This document shows positions 33,760 to 43,958 of a stretch of 64,000 nt of DNA, one piece after another. The stretch lies in assembly GCA_020744425.1 (NCBI GenBank), contig JAGMUV010000028.1, positions 372,001 through 436,000 of the forward strand. The letters are read 5' to 3'. Below the pieces are notes generated by a model. The model was not told the DNA's origin, made no database searches, and saw nothing but the letters and a program-made list of their open reading frames with translations. Numbering within the stretch: the first letter of the stretch is position 1; each line of letters begins with the position of its first letter. The position numbers were made by a program, and so were the translations under genes. This stretch comes from Dactylonectria macrodidyma. Taxonomy: Eukaryota > Ascomycota > Sordariomycetes > Hypocreales > Nectriaceae.

Positions 33760-34828
33760 ATGACGTCATATTCCCCTCTCGTCTTTAAACCGGAATGCTT
33801 CGATCCTTCGGCGGTCCCGCCCGAGCCCAGAGCGTTTAATTCCAAGCAACAAGGCCTCACACTGAAGGCTCCCAACTGGAAGGAAATCGGGGCAGCCGAA
33901 TATCGGCGCCTACGCACCGCTGGCAAAACTCCTCGTCCCGGCGCAACGCATCTCCCCTCCGCAACTGGATTTGAGCTGCCTTCGCGGGACCCAGGCCGCT
34001 CTATTCCCTGCCGCATCCTGGGGCCACAGAATAACAAACCCGTAAACGCCGTTTTCATGCACCTTCACGGCGGCGGCTGGGTGCTGGGGGACGAAACCTA
34101 CCAAGATCCTATGTTGCAAGCCATGGCAAACGACCATGGTCTGCTCTGAATCTCTATCGGCTACCGACTCGCGCCAGAGTATCCTTTCCTAGCAGGGCCT
34201 CAAGACTGCTACGATGTAGAAGAGCGGTTGGTGGTTAACGCAGATGGCACTTTCAACGCGCCGTTAGGATTCATTGGTGGAGAATCTGCCGGCGCGCACC
34301 TATCGTTGCTTGTAGTTCTTCATTTACTACAACACAAGAAGTCTGAATTCTCCGACTGCCGTCTCAAGGGAGTTTTACTCCATTTTGGGTGTTATAGCCT
34401 GGACTGGACGCCTAGCGTGTATAACTATAGGCGAGGGCAGCCCCCTCTCGTCCTCAGCATGGACCTGTTTAATGACTTTCGTAACGCATTCCTCCCAGGA
34501 TGGTCACAGGAGATGCTCAAGGACCTTCTTGTCAGCCCTTTATTTGCGTCCTTGGAGCAGCTCATGAGAAGGGCTCCCCCAGCTCTCTTCACATGTGGAA
34601 CTGAGGATTATCACCTAGATGATACTTTGTTTGAGTACGAAGTGGCTGGCAGCAGGTGGCGAGTCGGTCTTCAAAATTATACCCGGTGCGCCGCATGGTT
34701 ACATCTTATTCACTCGGAATTTACCTGGTAGCGGAGCTGAGGTAGGAATGCAAGCTGCTGATGATTTCATTGCTTCTAAGGTCGGATTAACAGCGCAATC
34801 TATCACTCTCACACCGCAACTACACTAA
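33760..34828 (+). pseudogene. HSL-family alpha/beta hydrolase (esterase), broken
   Basis: The frame starts MTSYSPLVFKPECFDPSAVP and carries the oxyanion motif HLHGGGWVLGD (near 34068), YRLAPEYPF, and the nucleophile motif IGGESAGAHLS (near 34280). The Asp motif is probably TEDYHLDD and the His lies in PGAPHGYILF near 34690. This is a hormone-sensitive-lipase-type carboxylesterase. A TGA at 34147-34149 interrupts LLxISIGYRLAPE, where Trp (TGG) would fit. A frameshift near 34635 places the last about 65 residues (KWLAAGGESVFKIIPGAPHG) in another frame. All catalytic residues are still encoded, so the loss looks recent. Confidence 0.85.
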
Positions 34829-36891
34829 TAGGTGCATAGCTAGTCATTCTTTGAGGAGTAGCCTATAGTGCTGCAATATAATCACTGGTTGCATACTATT
34901 ACGGCCCGGGCCACGAGAACGGAATATATTCGCCCGACGCTACCTTCCCTCCCAGGAAAAAGTGGAGTTTCCCGTCTTCGATTCTGTACATCGAAGCATA
35001 CCTTCACGCTGCCTATCCCACGTCGCACATGTCTGAGTTGCCTGCTCTTAGTGGGGACCTGAAGGATCGCTCATGCTCTAGCGACATACTACGTTGAGAG
35101 CTGGCTGGGAAAGGCAATGCTTTAGATCGTAAGGAGCGCTACTTGTAGAGTTATCTGAGGCAAAGTATGTTAGAATGAGACTTGAATTTTGCGTGAATCG
35201 CGAGTTCATGTTAGCAGTGAGATTAGAGCGTTGCACTAAGCAGGCTGGTTACCAAGTCTAGTAATAATGGAGCCCCTTTGCGGAAGATGTTTCATCGGCT
35301 AAGAGACTCCAGTTGAGTTTTCAGTTGCCCATATCACTGACATCATGTGGAGTCGGTCATCCTTTGCCGATGTTAAGAACTTAAGATACCCGAGACACAG
35401 AAGAAGACTATCACACGCCTGTCCCGAGATGGAAACGATGGCTTTAGGGATCTCGCACAGGGGAAAGGACGAGGCAGCAATTTTTACCTCTAGTTTGTGA
35501 TCCCTTGAAGAGCGACTGATGCATAACTGACACGTCAAATTGGCGGACCCTCTGTCGTTGGCAAAACCTTGACAGCGAAAATAATCGCAGAGACCTACAA
35601 GAAGCCTCTTTACACAGCCCCAGCGGGCTAGATTGGTGTGGATCCAGTACGTGTGGTGTCTATTTGAACGATAATCTTCAAGATTTCCACCGTTAGAAAG
35701 CAATCCTGCTTTTGGGTCAAGCAGGCGTTTTCTTACCTTTCAATTCCCAATAAATCTTGCCTACCCTATAAACCCTATGGCCCGGTTTATTTCCGACGTA
35801 AACTTTAAGCCGCCTCGATTTTCCTTTGCGTAAGTTAAGCGCAAAACCTATTTTTAGCGCTTGGACCGTGGGGTAAACTAAGCGGGGACCTTCTCTAGCC
35901 CAACACGCTCCAGGCCGCCCAATTTGGTTCCACCTGTTCAGAGCCTCTTTCCGGTCTCAACGGCATCCATTGACGAAGCATCCACGCAAGGAAAAGGGAA
36001 AAGGGGCGAGCTAGGCCTTACAATATGGGCCTACTTAGGCATGGTAATATGAAACGGGATGCGTTTCTAATAGCAGTCTATACTTTTCTACTCCCACTTA
36101 ACTATCCAATCATCCTTCAATAAAGCAAAGAGTTTATGACTAGTCTAAGTTCTGTGACTTATAACCCGCATTCTTTTCGAACCCATGGAAGCCAATGTAG
36201 ATGAGTGGTCCCATACCCCCCCCTTCCCCCCCGGCAGGCGACACGACGATAGCCCCATAGCCGCATAGTTCCTCGATTACCGAAACATGCGCATGAGTCG
36301 AACTTCCCATTCCCAGGCCATCACATGTCACCAATATCCACTTGCCGCTTGTGAAGTTGGGGGGGGAGGTTGCGTTTGGGTGGCCGATGCTGTTCAGAAT
36401 AGGCGAGGCATCCGCAGACACGGAGGCTGGTGCGGCTGTTCCGCGGCAACACTCGGGGGTCTCACCACCCGACGGAGAAATATTTGCCGTGCCTCCCTGT
36501 CGATCGCCGCCCCTTGGACAAAGCTACTTTGAGCATGTGAAGATGAGCGTAGTTTATAACAAACTTTCTCACCCCAATTAATCGATTTATAGTTTCTCTG
36601 AGCTCGATTGCAGGTATGAATGGTTCAGCGGACACACGCACATGCTCGTTACGACCCCCATTGACTTAAGGTTTGATCTGCAACGCAACTCGCCGAATGT
36701 GGGCTCTCTTGACATCAGCAGCGGCGATGAGGGGAACAGTCCTAGCCATTAGGATCAACCAGGGGTGAGGCAGAGAACTGGGCCTCGTAGACCTGTTTTT
36801 GATAAGCCTGTTATATGTACGGCGGACTGCTCTCCCTTCGTAACTTACAAATCCTGTTAGCTTCCCTATGTACTTCGTCCAAATTGACAAC
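34829..36891. other. Intergenic region, no confident gene
   Basis: Several frames of 60-130 codons occur (for example 35299-35703 and 36140-36421 on the minus strand), but none shows a family motif or a convincing start. A C-run and a G-run occur near 36217-36235 and 36359-36366. Confidence 0.3.
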
Positions 36892-37882
36892 ATGGACCTC
36901 TCAAAGCTGACCAGAAAGACCCTCCAGGTCTCCCGTGGCTTCAGCTACACCTACTACACCTCCCCCGCCCAGGACTCCAAGCCAACTCTCATCCTCTTCC
37001 ACGGCTGACCCGACACGGCGCGGCTCTGGGCTGGTCTCATCAACGGCTGGCTCCTTCCGCATGGCTATGGCATCGTCGCCCTAGACTGCTTGGGCTACGG
37101 TGGGACCTCCAAGCCCACCGGCCTCATCTCATATGCGTGGCAGCATATGACGGCCGATGCTGTCGAAATTCTCGACGCTGAGAAGCTAACCACCGTCATC
37201 TCCGTCGTCCACGACTGGGGCAGCGCCATGTGCCAGCGAATGTATAACTTCTACCCCTCGCGTGTATCCGGCCTGATCATGGTGAACGTCGCCTATATCC
37301 TTCCAACCGGGCAATTCGACCTTGACGCGGTCAACAAGGTGACCAAAGAGGCGTACGGGTTCAGTATCTATGAGTGCTGGCACTTCCTTACCGCTGAAGA
37401 TGCCGCGGATGTTATGAACCAGAACCTCGAGTCCGTATATAGCGTGGCATTTGGTGACCCGCACGCCTGGCTCGAGAATTAGACCAGCCCGGGCGAGATG
37501 CGCAAGTTTGTTACCAAGGGCCGCACGCAGCCGACCCTGCCGTACGTGACGCCTGATCACAAGGCAGATTTCATGGACCGGTTTTGCAAAGACGGTGGTT
37601 TTGACGCGCCAAGTTGTTGGTACAAAGCGTTAACGTTCGCTGTGCAGAATGAGGCAGATACACTGGTGGCTGAGGAGGCAAAGACGGTCAAGGTGCCGGT
37701 TTTCTACTGGGGCGGGGAGCAAGATTTTGTGTGCAGGCCCGCTGCACTACAGCTGAGTGTTGATGCAGGGTTGCTGCGAATGTCAAGAGTGTGATAAGGG
37801 AAGGGGGGCATTGGGCATTCCTCGAGAAGCCGGTTGAGTTTGCCCAGGATGTGTTGGGCTGGTTACAGGGGACTTTTAGCTA
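36892..37882 (+). pseudogene. Epoxide-hydrolase-like alpha/beta hydrolase, broken
   Basis: Starting at the ATG at 36892 (MDLSKLTRKTLQVSRGFSYT), the frame is a soluble epoxide hydrolase/haloalkane dehalogenase-type protein of about 330 residues. The oxyanion motif HGxPD is hit by TGA at 37006-37008. The nucleophile elbow VVHDWGSAMC (Asp) is intact near 37206. A TAG at 37480-37482 lies in LEN*TSPGEMRKF, where Trp is expected. Near 37780 one base is missing, so the ending NVKSVIREGGHWAFLEKP, with the catalytic His, is read in the next frame to the stop at 37880-37882. Both nonsense codons are explained by Trp TGG to TGA/TAG changes. Confidence 0.85.
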
Positions 37883-38645
37883 GGTGATAACCTCCACTAG
37901 AAGTGGGTCAAATTGCCGCAGAGCCAGAATCGGCGACCAGAACCGTCTTTCTCGATATCGAATCCGTGCTCCCAAACCCATCCCGTCCGCGGCCTTCGTC
38001 TTTGTTTGCGGATGCAGTAACCTGAAAGGCGATTCCAATCGATGCCTTCGTAGCCAGTGTAGTCGACCGAGGAGGAAGTGTCTATAGTCACCTCTCTGTT
38101 AGTATCGGATGGATCGAAGCTTGGGGGGGCGTCGTGAATTGCGCCCGTGTCAGAATAAAGTAATACCAGAATACGCGAATTACGAGGTGGTGTCGTGCTG
38201 CAATGGGCTGAAAGAGTGCTTGTCACACCGTTCTCATGATAAGCTGTTGGCGAGGGCGTCTTACAATACCGCAGACTAGGATTTTGCGAGCAATTCCTGT
38301 TCTGGATCCACCTTGCTGGTAGGGACGCACGGTATGCATATTTACCCTACTCGATCCATCCTACTCACAGAGAAGGTCATTCTTAATAGTGACTTTGAGA
38401 AGAGACGATAACTTGAGCGGAGGCTTAAGATTACCAGTACCGGGCTCATAACTGTCAGACAATTGGCTCTACAGGGTTCATTGATAGTACCAGTCAATTG
38501 ATGAGAATTATCTAAAGAACAAAAGAAATTGAATAGTCATGTGTTCAAGCACAGCTATTTAAGCTCATGTCGTTAGGATTGGGGTCCTTTATGCGACAAG
38601 CCGGATGTGAAACTGGATACACGACCCCAAGGTACGGGCCGCGTT
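37883..38645. other. Intergenic, unassigned
   Basis: A 109-codon minus frame at 37897-38226 has no recognised motif and overlaps the tail of the hydrolase pseudogene region. Nothing else gene-like is seen. Confidence 0.25.
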
Positions 38646-39018
38646 TCATATCCGGTCGCACGGCTCTCTAAAGCACAGTGGAACCTGGTGGTAATATGTA
38701 ATACCCTTCGCGTCGCACAAACGACAGGTCCAGTAAGGGTTCAACGGGCTGTCATTGGCGTCGATTTCAACAAGAAAAAATCCCATGATGCTTGATCCAG
38801 CTCTTCCGGCGCTTCGAGCCCTTCCGGGATAAGGACTCTTCCAAAACATGTCGCTTGTTCCTCCAGGCCGCTTGTGGGAGATCTGCAACGGTGGGATTAT
38901 CAGGTAATGCCATCTGCCTCGTCGATTCGAGCTGACCTGCCAAGTTCCTCGACGGTCGGAGAAGAGCAAAGGCGGAGGGTGGAGGAGGAAGCATAATGCC
39001 GTTAGGTTGGGCGTCCAT
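38646..39018 (-). pseudogene. hAT transposase N-terminal fragment
   Basis: From the ATG at 39018 the minus strand reads LPDNPTVADLPQAAWRNKRH, then KRRKSWIKHHGIF. After a frameshift it continues VEIDANDSPLNPYWTCRLCD. This SWI..HG...DAN...W.C..C order is the BED-type zinc-finger start of fungal hAT transposases. The rest of the element was not found here. A closely similar N-terminal stretch occurs at 51595-51800 on the plus strand. Confidence 0.65.
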
Positions 39019-39573
39019 CAGTCCGGACTAAACAAGCCCTAAAAAGCGCGGTCTGGTTATGTTAGGGGGGAATAAAAGGGAAATTAAGAAGCTACTTTCT
39101 ATTTAGGGCTTTAGAAGGATAACGAAAGGTATCTTACTAACAGACACTCTAGGTAATGACTCTGATTGGCCAGACTACTCATCAGGTTCTGGGTAAGCTA
39201 TAAACATACACTCATTAGCCTGGCTGGTTAGACCTCCTGTTATATTATGCATTAAAGATATTAAATGGCATTTCAAATCCGGGATTTTGTATTTATTTGA
39301 TTTGAAATAAGATTTTTGCTTATTTAATTGATTTATTTAGCAGTTTATTTAATTGCATTTGATTTGTAAGCAGTGCTGGCATGAACAAGCCTTATAGCAT
39401 GAAGGGGGAGGGCACAACCCTAACCCTGCCCGTAACTACTTTAAATTAAAAGGGTTCAGGGGCTGCGAAACGTTTGCAATCTTCCCCACTACACCCCGAC
39501 CTCAAGTCCAAGTCCGTCTCCTCAGTCTTATCTATATTACTAAGAAGAGCTACTACATAGAATTTACCCTAAG
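39019..39573. other. AT-rich intergenic DNA
   Basis: A strongly AT-rich patch with TTATTTGATTTGAAATAAGA and ATTTAATTGATTTATTTAGC lies at about 39285-39365. It is typical of RIP-degraded or intergenic fungal DNA. No gene. Confidence 0.3.
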
Positions 39574-40134
39574 ATGGCTACCTCGCGAGTTTGGTTCCAG
39601 TTTATCTATTAATTCGGAACTGTCACGTTCGAGCGCTTGCACGATATACCCCGCAGTCTCGTTAAGACGGCCAGCGAAAATGGCGATCCTAGTGATGAAT
39701 ATCGCCAGTTGTGGTCAACAGCAACCCGACTCGTCATAGACGAACACGAAGCGGATTGCCTTCGGCATTCTAGCCCCGTCTGTGCCTGCGGCCTACCAGC
39801 CATCACTACCTCGCAGTTGCCCATGCCCTTCCTTAATGAGGCCGAGCCTCGTGTCGTGGTTATTGTGGAGCCGCTCTGTGGCCAGGAGAAATGCCGGACT
39901 CGGGTACGGCAAGACACAGTACGGATGATGTCCGGGCCTCGTGGGCCGGACGGTCGCCCCCAATATACGGATCCGCTAGTCGTAGAAACGGTTATGAGTT
40001 GTAAAGTATGCGCGAAAGCGGAAGGGGTGAAGAAATGCGGACGGTGTCGTGCCGTAGCTTACTGCGGAAGGGAGCATCAAAAACAGGATTGGCCCATCCA
40101 TAAACCAGGCTGTATTCCCTGGGCCGAGTAGAAT
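39574..40134 (+). pseudogene. MYND zinc-finger protein with one early stop
   Basis: The frame starts MATSRVWFQFIY at 39574, meets TAA at 39610-39612, and continues in the same frame as FGTVTFERLHDIPRSLVKTA to the stop at 40132-40134. The C terminus is a MYND finger: CKVCAKAEGVKKCGRCRAVA then YCGREHQKQDWPIHKPGC, with all zinc ligands present. An upstream CxCG and a C..EKC may form another small site. The single stop fits CAA to TAA (RIP-type). About 185 residues would result without it. MYND fingers mediate protein-protein contacts, and the partner is unknown. Alternatively a start downstream of 39612 could be used, but no early ATG is available. Confidence 0.7.
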
Positions 40135-40491
40135 AACCAGGTTGTATGTACCTCCGCCGGCCTACAGTTTCTTCCAAACGAGAGCCCTAGCGGTGGTCTG
40201 TGCGGCAAAGATCGATGTATGATCTTCTGAAAGTTCCGATCCAGATCCTATTTTAGACTCAATCGGTCTCAGGACGGCATAACAGGTACCAATTTACAGG
40301 TACCAATTTCAGTCCTACATCAGGCCATAGGACCAAAAGTAGGCCCCACTTAAAATAGAAAGGCGGCGAAATCTACACTCTAGATGTATTTAGCTTCGTC
40401 CAAGATTCCGGCCCATTCCAAGGCCATGGTCAGATCTCGGCCCTAAATTGGGTCTGGAAAGGTGGCCAGCCGAAAGAGTGTTAACGTATAT
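40135..40491. other. Spacer before Fot1-like copy 2
   Basis: No coding signals. GGTACCAATTTACAGGTACC forms a small direct/inverted repeat near 40287-40306. Confidence 0.3.
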
Positions 40492-40493
40492 GA

Positions 40494-42356
40494 TAAGCGA
40501 GTCGGAAATACAAGTGAGTCGGAAATACAAGCGAGTCGGAAAAAATCCCACACTATTAAAATAAAAACTTCAATAAAAACACAACAACTTAAATCAATTA
40601 AAACCAATCGCTATCCTCTTCTTCAGAAGTCTTAATTATAACTTGACAGGTCCTTACATTATGACCCGCCTTTCCACAATTTCCACAGCGCCTTTCCCTC
40701 GGCTTCGCTAACCTCCTTCGATCACCACTTCTCGACAGTTCAGCTACTACCTGCGCATCAACATCTCTCTAATCCATTTCATCCCTCCCCTCATCTAGAT
40801 TCATCTTCCCTCCTTTACGTAGGCGGGTTCTTTTCGCTCTGCGCCGCTTGCTAAGAGTCTTATTTACCTATCGAAGGATCTGGACCTCAGACTTCAATAA
40901 GGCGTTCCGATGCATTATTGCCTTCGTTCCCTTTGAAAGTGGCTTAAGCGCCTTAAGAATTGATGCTAGAGAGCTGCTCTAATGTCTTCTCATTCGTCTT
41001 TCGAAGTATTCAGACTGAGAGCTAGCCTCAAGCACAGTCTTTGGGGTCTTTGAGACCCAAGGGTTAGGGAGGCTGATCTCCTCCTCAACCGGTGTTAGAG
41101 TCCGTAGCTGCACATCAAGCTTCGATATGACATTTTCTGGGTTCAAGGGAACAAGTCCGGCCTCTTCAAAACCTCCCTCAATATTACTCTTTATTATAGC
41201 GGCTTTGTGAGCAGCGTAGAAGGCTGAGAAGAACTCGGTCTTCGAAACATGAGTTATAGAGCATCTGATCAATTGCTCAATTGCTCGACCATAAGCTATT
41301 TTAAGCAGCCCAAAGCACCCAACATCAAGAGGCTGAAGCAGGTGAGATGAATGAGGCGGCATATAAAGCGTAATAATATGGTTCTCTTTATAATATTTCT
41401 TAAAGTCGACAGAGTAGTGACTTTTATGCCCATCGAGGATCAGAAGACGATAGCGACTAGTTAATCGATTCTTTATATGCTGATTAAAGTGCTTAAGCCA
41501 CTTAAGACCTGTTTCATTATCAGTCTAGCCATTTGGAGTTGTTATAATAGCCCAATCGCCCGGGAGGCTGCTTTCCTAGTACCAGCTAGCGAGGTGATAT
41601 TAGCCCGCAACCACGATGAACGGCTGGATCGCCCAGCCTTCTGCATTGATCGCCTGAATGACCGTAACCCATTCCCGGTTTCCAGGCTGGACTGATTTCA
41701 GGTTTCCACGCCTTTCTGCGCCTATAACGACCATTCCGCTTGCGATTATACCCATCATAAAGCCAGTCTTATCAAAGTTGTAGATATCAGCTAGGTCAAT
41801 ACTATATTTCGCGATTGTGTTCTCTACGAGCCTAAACCAGTCGCGAATAATAGTCAGATCTTCGCATTTGGCTCTTTAATAGTCGTATTTACGAAAAAAA
41901 CGCGTCTTAAGCTCTTAGTGTCGCCTGACGAAGTTAGAAGCCCAGCGCTTGCCGACAGGTGACGCGTCGCAGTCGGCGAGCAGTCGATTGGCCATTTCTT
42001 CAACACCACGCAGTCGCGGAGGAAACCTTCGCGAATCTAGGTCGAGAATGAATTGAACAATGATCTGTTCCTCGAGGTCGGTTAGTCGACGCGAACTAGG
42101 GATAATATGACCTCGAGAAGGTTTGCTATGATGTCGGTCATAGAGGGTACTAGGCGGGACTTTATATAATATTGCAGTAGGGTAGATGCGTAATTTTGAG
42201 TCATTTTAAAGAGCCTGAAGGGCAAGGATGATATTTGCTTCTTTGCTTGACCGTGACATATTTAGTGGTTGAGAAATGATTGATTAAATAAAAAGAAAGA
42301 GAGTGAAGGGATTTTTTCTGACTCGCTTGTATTTCTGACTCGCTTATTATATACGT
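40494..42356 (-). mobile_element. Fot1/pogo-like DNA transposon, copy 2
   Basis: The 1,863-bp element is flanked by TA at 40492-40493 and 42357-42358 and has inverted ends starting ACGTATATGATAAGCGAGT (right end ACGTATATAATAAGCGAGT). The left end carries three and the right end two tandem units of GCGAGTCGGAAATACAA, an unusual subterminal array. It is nearly collinear with copy 1, with many transition differences. Its right end sits about 10 bp from the end of a Helitron-type sequence. Confidence 0.85.
40600..42258 (-). pseudogene. Fot1/pogo-like transposase, broken (copy 2)
   Basis: The frame matches the copy 1 transposase. The piece at 40979-41362 reads MPPHSSHLLQPLDVGCFGLL and the SKTEFFSAFYAAHKAAI region. 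The DDE core and the N terminus (Ser/Lys-rich start near 42258) are readable but split by many stops, and the zinc knuckle is partly eroded near 40650-40690. Nonfunctional. Confidence 0.8.
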
Positions 42357-42999
42357 TATATAATATAAAATACTACGTCACTCCATGCATATTGGAGCGG
42401 CGATGGGGTGCATGGAGTAGCCTTAGCTGAAGGCTGTGTGTCTGCAGGCCGGGAAGCTATTACTACTACTGCATTATCTACGTACTGATCTACTGCTATA
42501 GCCATTCTTAGTATTATATATTATATAAGGACTCTGTGTAAGAACCTGCTGTTTCCTAAGCTCCTAATCCTTCATCTTTATCTTCATGCCATCCAGAGGA
42601 GACTAGTAGACTAGGTGATTATAATCAAATGGCGCATCTAATATTAAACCCTTAAGCGTTTTTATATAAGATATAGCTATATAGCTTAAACCAGTCTGAA
42701 AGCCTTAGTAGGAGAGATCTATAATAATTATATCTTCTATAATGCTTTATGACTGATGTATAGTAATAGCGTAATATATGATTATAAGAAACTGTGTGCG
42801 AGCTTAAAGAGTGGCTCTAATAAGAAAGTCCCTCTTAACTGGGAGAATCGGGATAATCTTTTTGCTATTAGAGGTGGTTAAGAACACTGGTCTGTTGTAC
42901 TTGTCAAACTCTATTATGATAATATAAGGAGGATCTTAGATAGGGTCAGCCCTGAGTGCTCAGCTAATGTTATAAACCGTACTACGAGCGCTATTGTAA

Positions 43000-43956
43000 A
43001 AGCTAACTAGCTACTAAAGGTTAGATGTTAGCATCAGACAGGCGCTAATGCATATGGGAATCTGCTTTGTAAGGTTGCTTGCCTTATCATTAGGGGCAGT
43101 AGCCGTACTAGGGCTGATATTCTTAGCTTTGACCTGGACGACTGGCTGGCCAAGGCGGTTAAGGGGATAGTAGTTATACTCATTTACCCTATCTTTAGTA
43201 ATGTATACTCGTAAGGCGCTGGAAAACCTCGCGACCTCTCGATCGTCTAGCTTTGCCTGCACGTGGGTGGACAGGAGCTTCTAGGACTCTATAGATAGTT
43301 AGAGTAGGCGCAGTTCCCCGAGAGCTGTGCGAAACGCCTCCTGGTCGTCGCTACGCTACCTCTGAATAACCTTTAAAAATACTGATTTATTAAAGCGCCT
43401 ATACGCATTCCTGCCCTTAATCTCTACTCCCTGCACCTCTTTGTTATAATAAAGCGGCTTCTGTAGTACAGGGGGAAGCTAGAAGAAGTCACTAACTAAG
43501 AGGATGTTTAGGCTACTAAAGAACTCCTTATTCCTGTTTGAGAATGCCTCGCGGAGACAGTTATCGATCTATGATAGCTGACGCAGCCCTAGCATGCTCT
43601 TCTCATCGGTGATTAAGTACTTAATATCCTTTAGCTTCTTCTGGAGCTGGGTCTTATTAACTGGAGATAGGGGCTTAAAGTCCTTATTGATTGGGAGGTG
43701 TAATAAGGAGTGCAAGGTAGTGCCTGATGTCTGGTTTCCTACGACGCCCGTTAGCGCAGCACGCTAAATAGGTGTCCCCCCTCCTCCCTGTCGCGGATTG
43801 GAGGTGCGCGGAGAGTAGGTTAATAAAGTATGACTTGCTAGTGCTGCCTCCGCTATCTATATAGAGTAGTAACTAAGAGGGGTCCTGGGTCAGGAAGTGG
43901 CCTATTACTACATCGTATACTATGCGCTGCTCTGGCTTTAGGGAATCGCGAGCCTC
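43000..43956 (-). pseudogene. Helitron PIF1-type helicase, C-terminal part
   Basis: The minus strand starts EARDSLKPEQRIVYDVVIGH, followed by LLLYIDSGGSTSKSYFINLL, which is a Walker A box (normally GGGGTGKS) altered at two glycines. Next are a TTLHSLL-like segment, YLITDEKSMLGLRQLS (Walker B DEKSM), NILLVSDFF then LPPVLQKPLYYNKE, and RFSSALRVYITKDRVNEYNY near 43200. This is the order of PIF1/Helitron helicase motifs I-IV. Several TAG/TAA stops and small shifts inactivate it; the Walker A changes are G-to-A type, consistent with RIP. Confidence 0.75.
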
Positions 43957-43958
43957 TA

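Noticed and set aside
39410..39435. Telomere-like CCCTAACCCT
   Set aside because: Only about two units, within ordinary DNA; not a telomere array.
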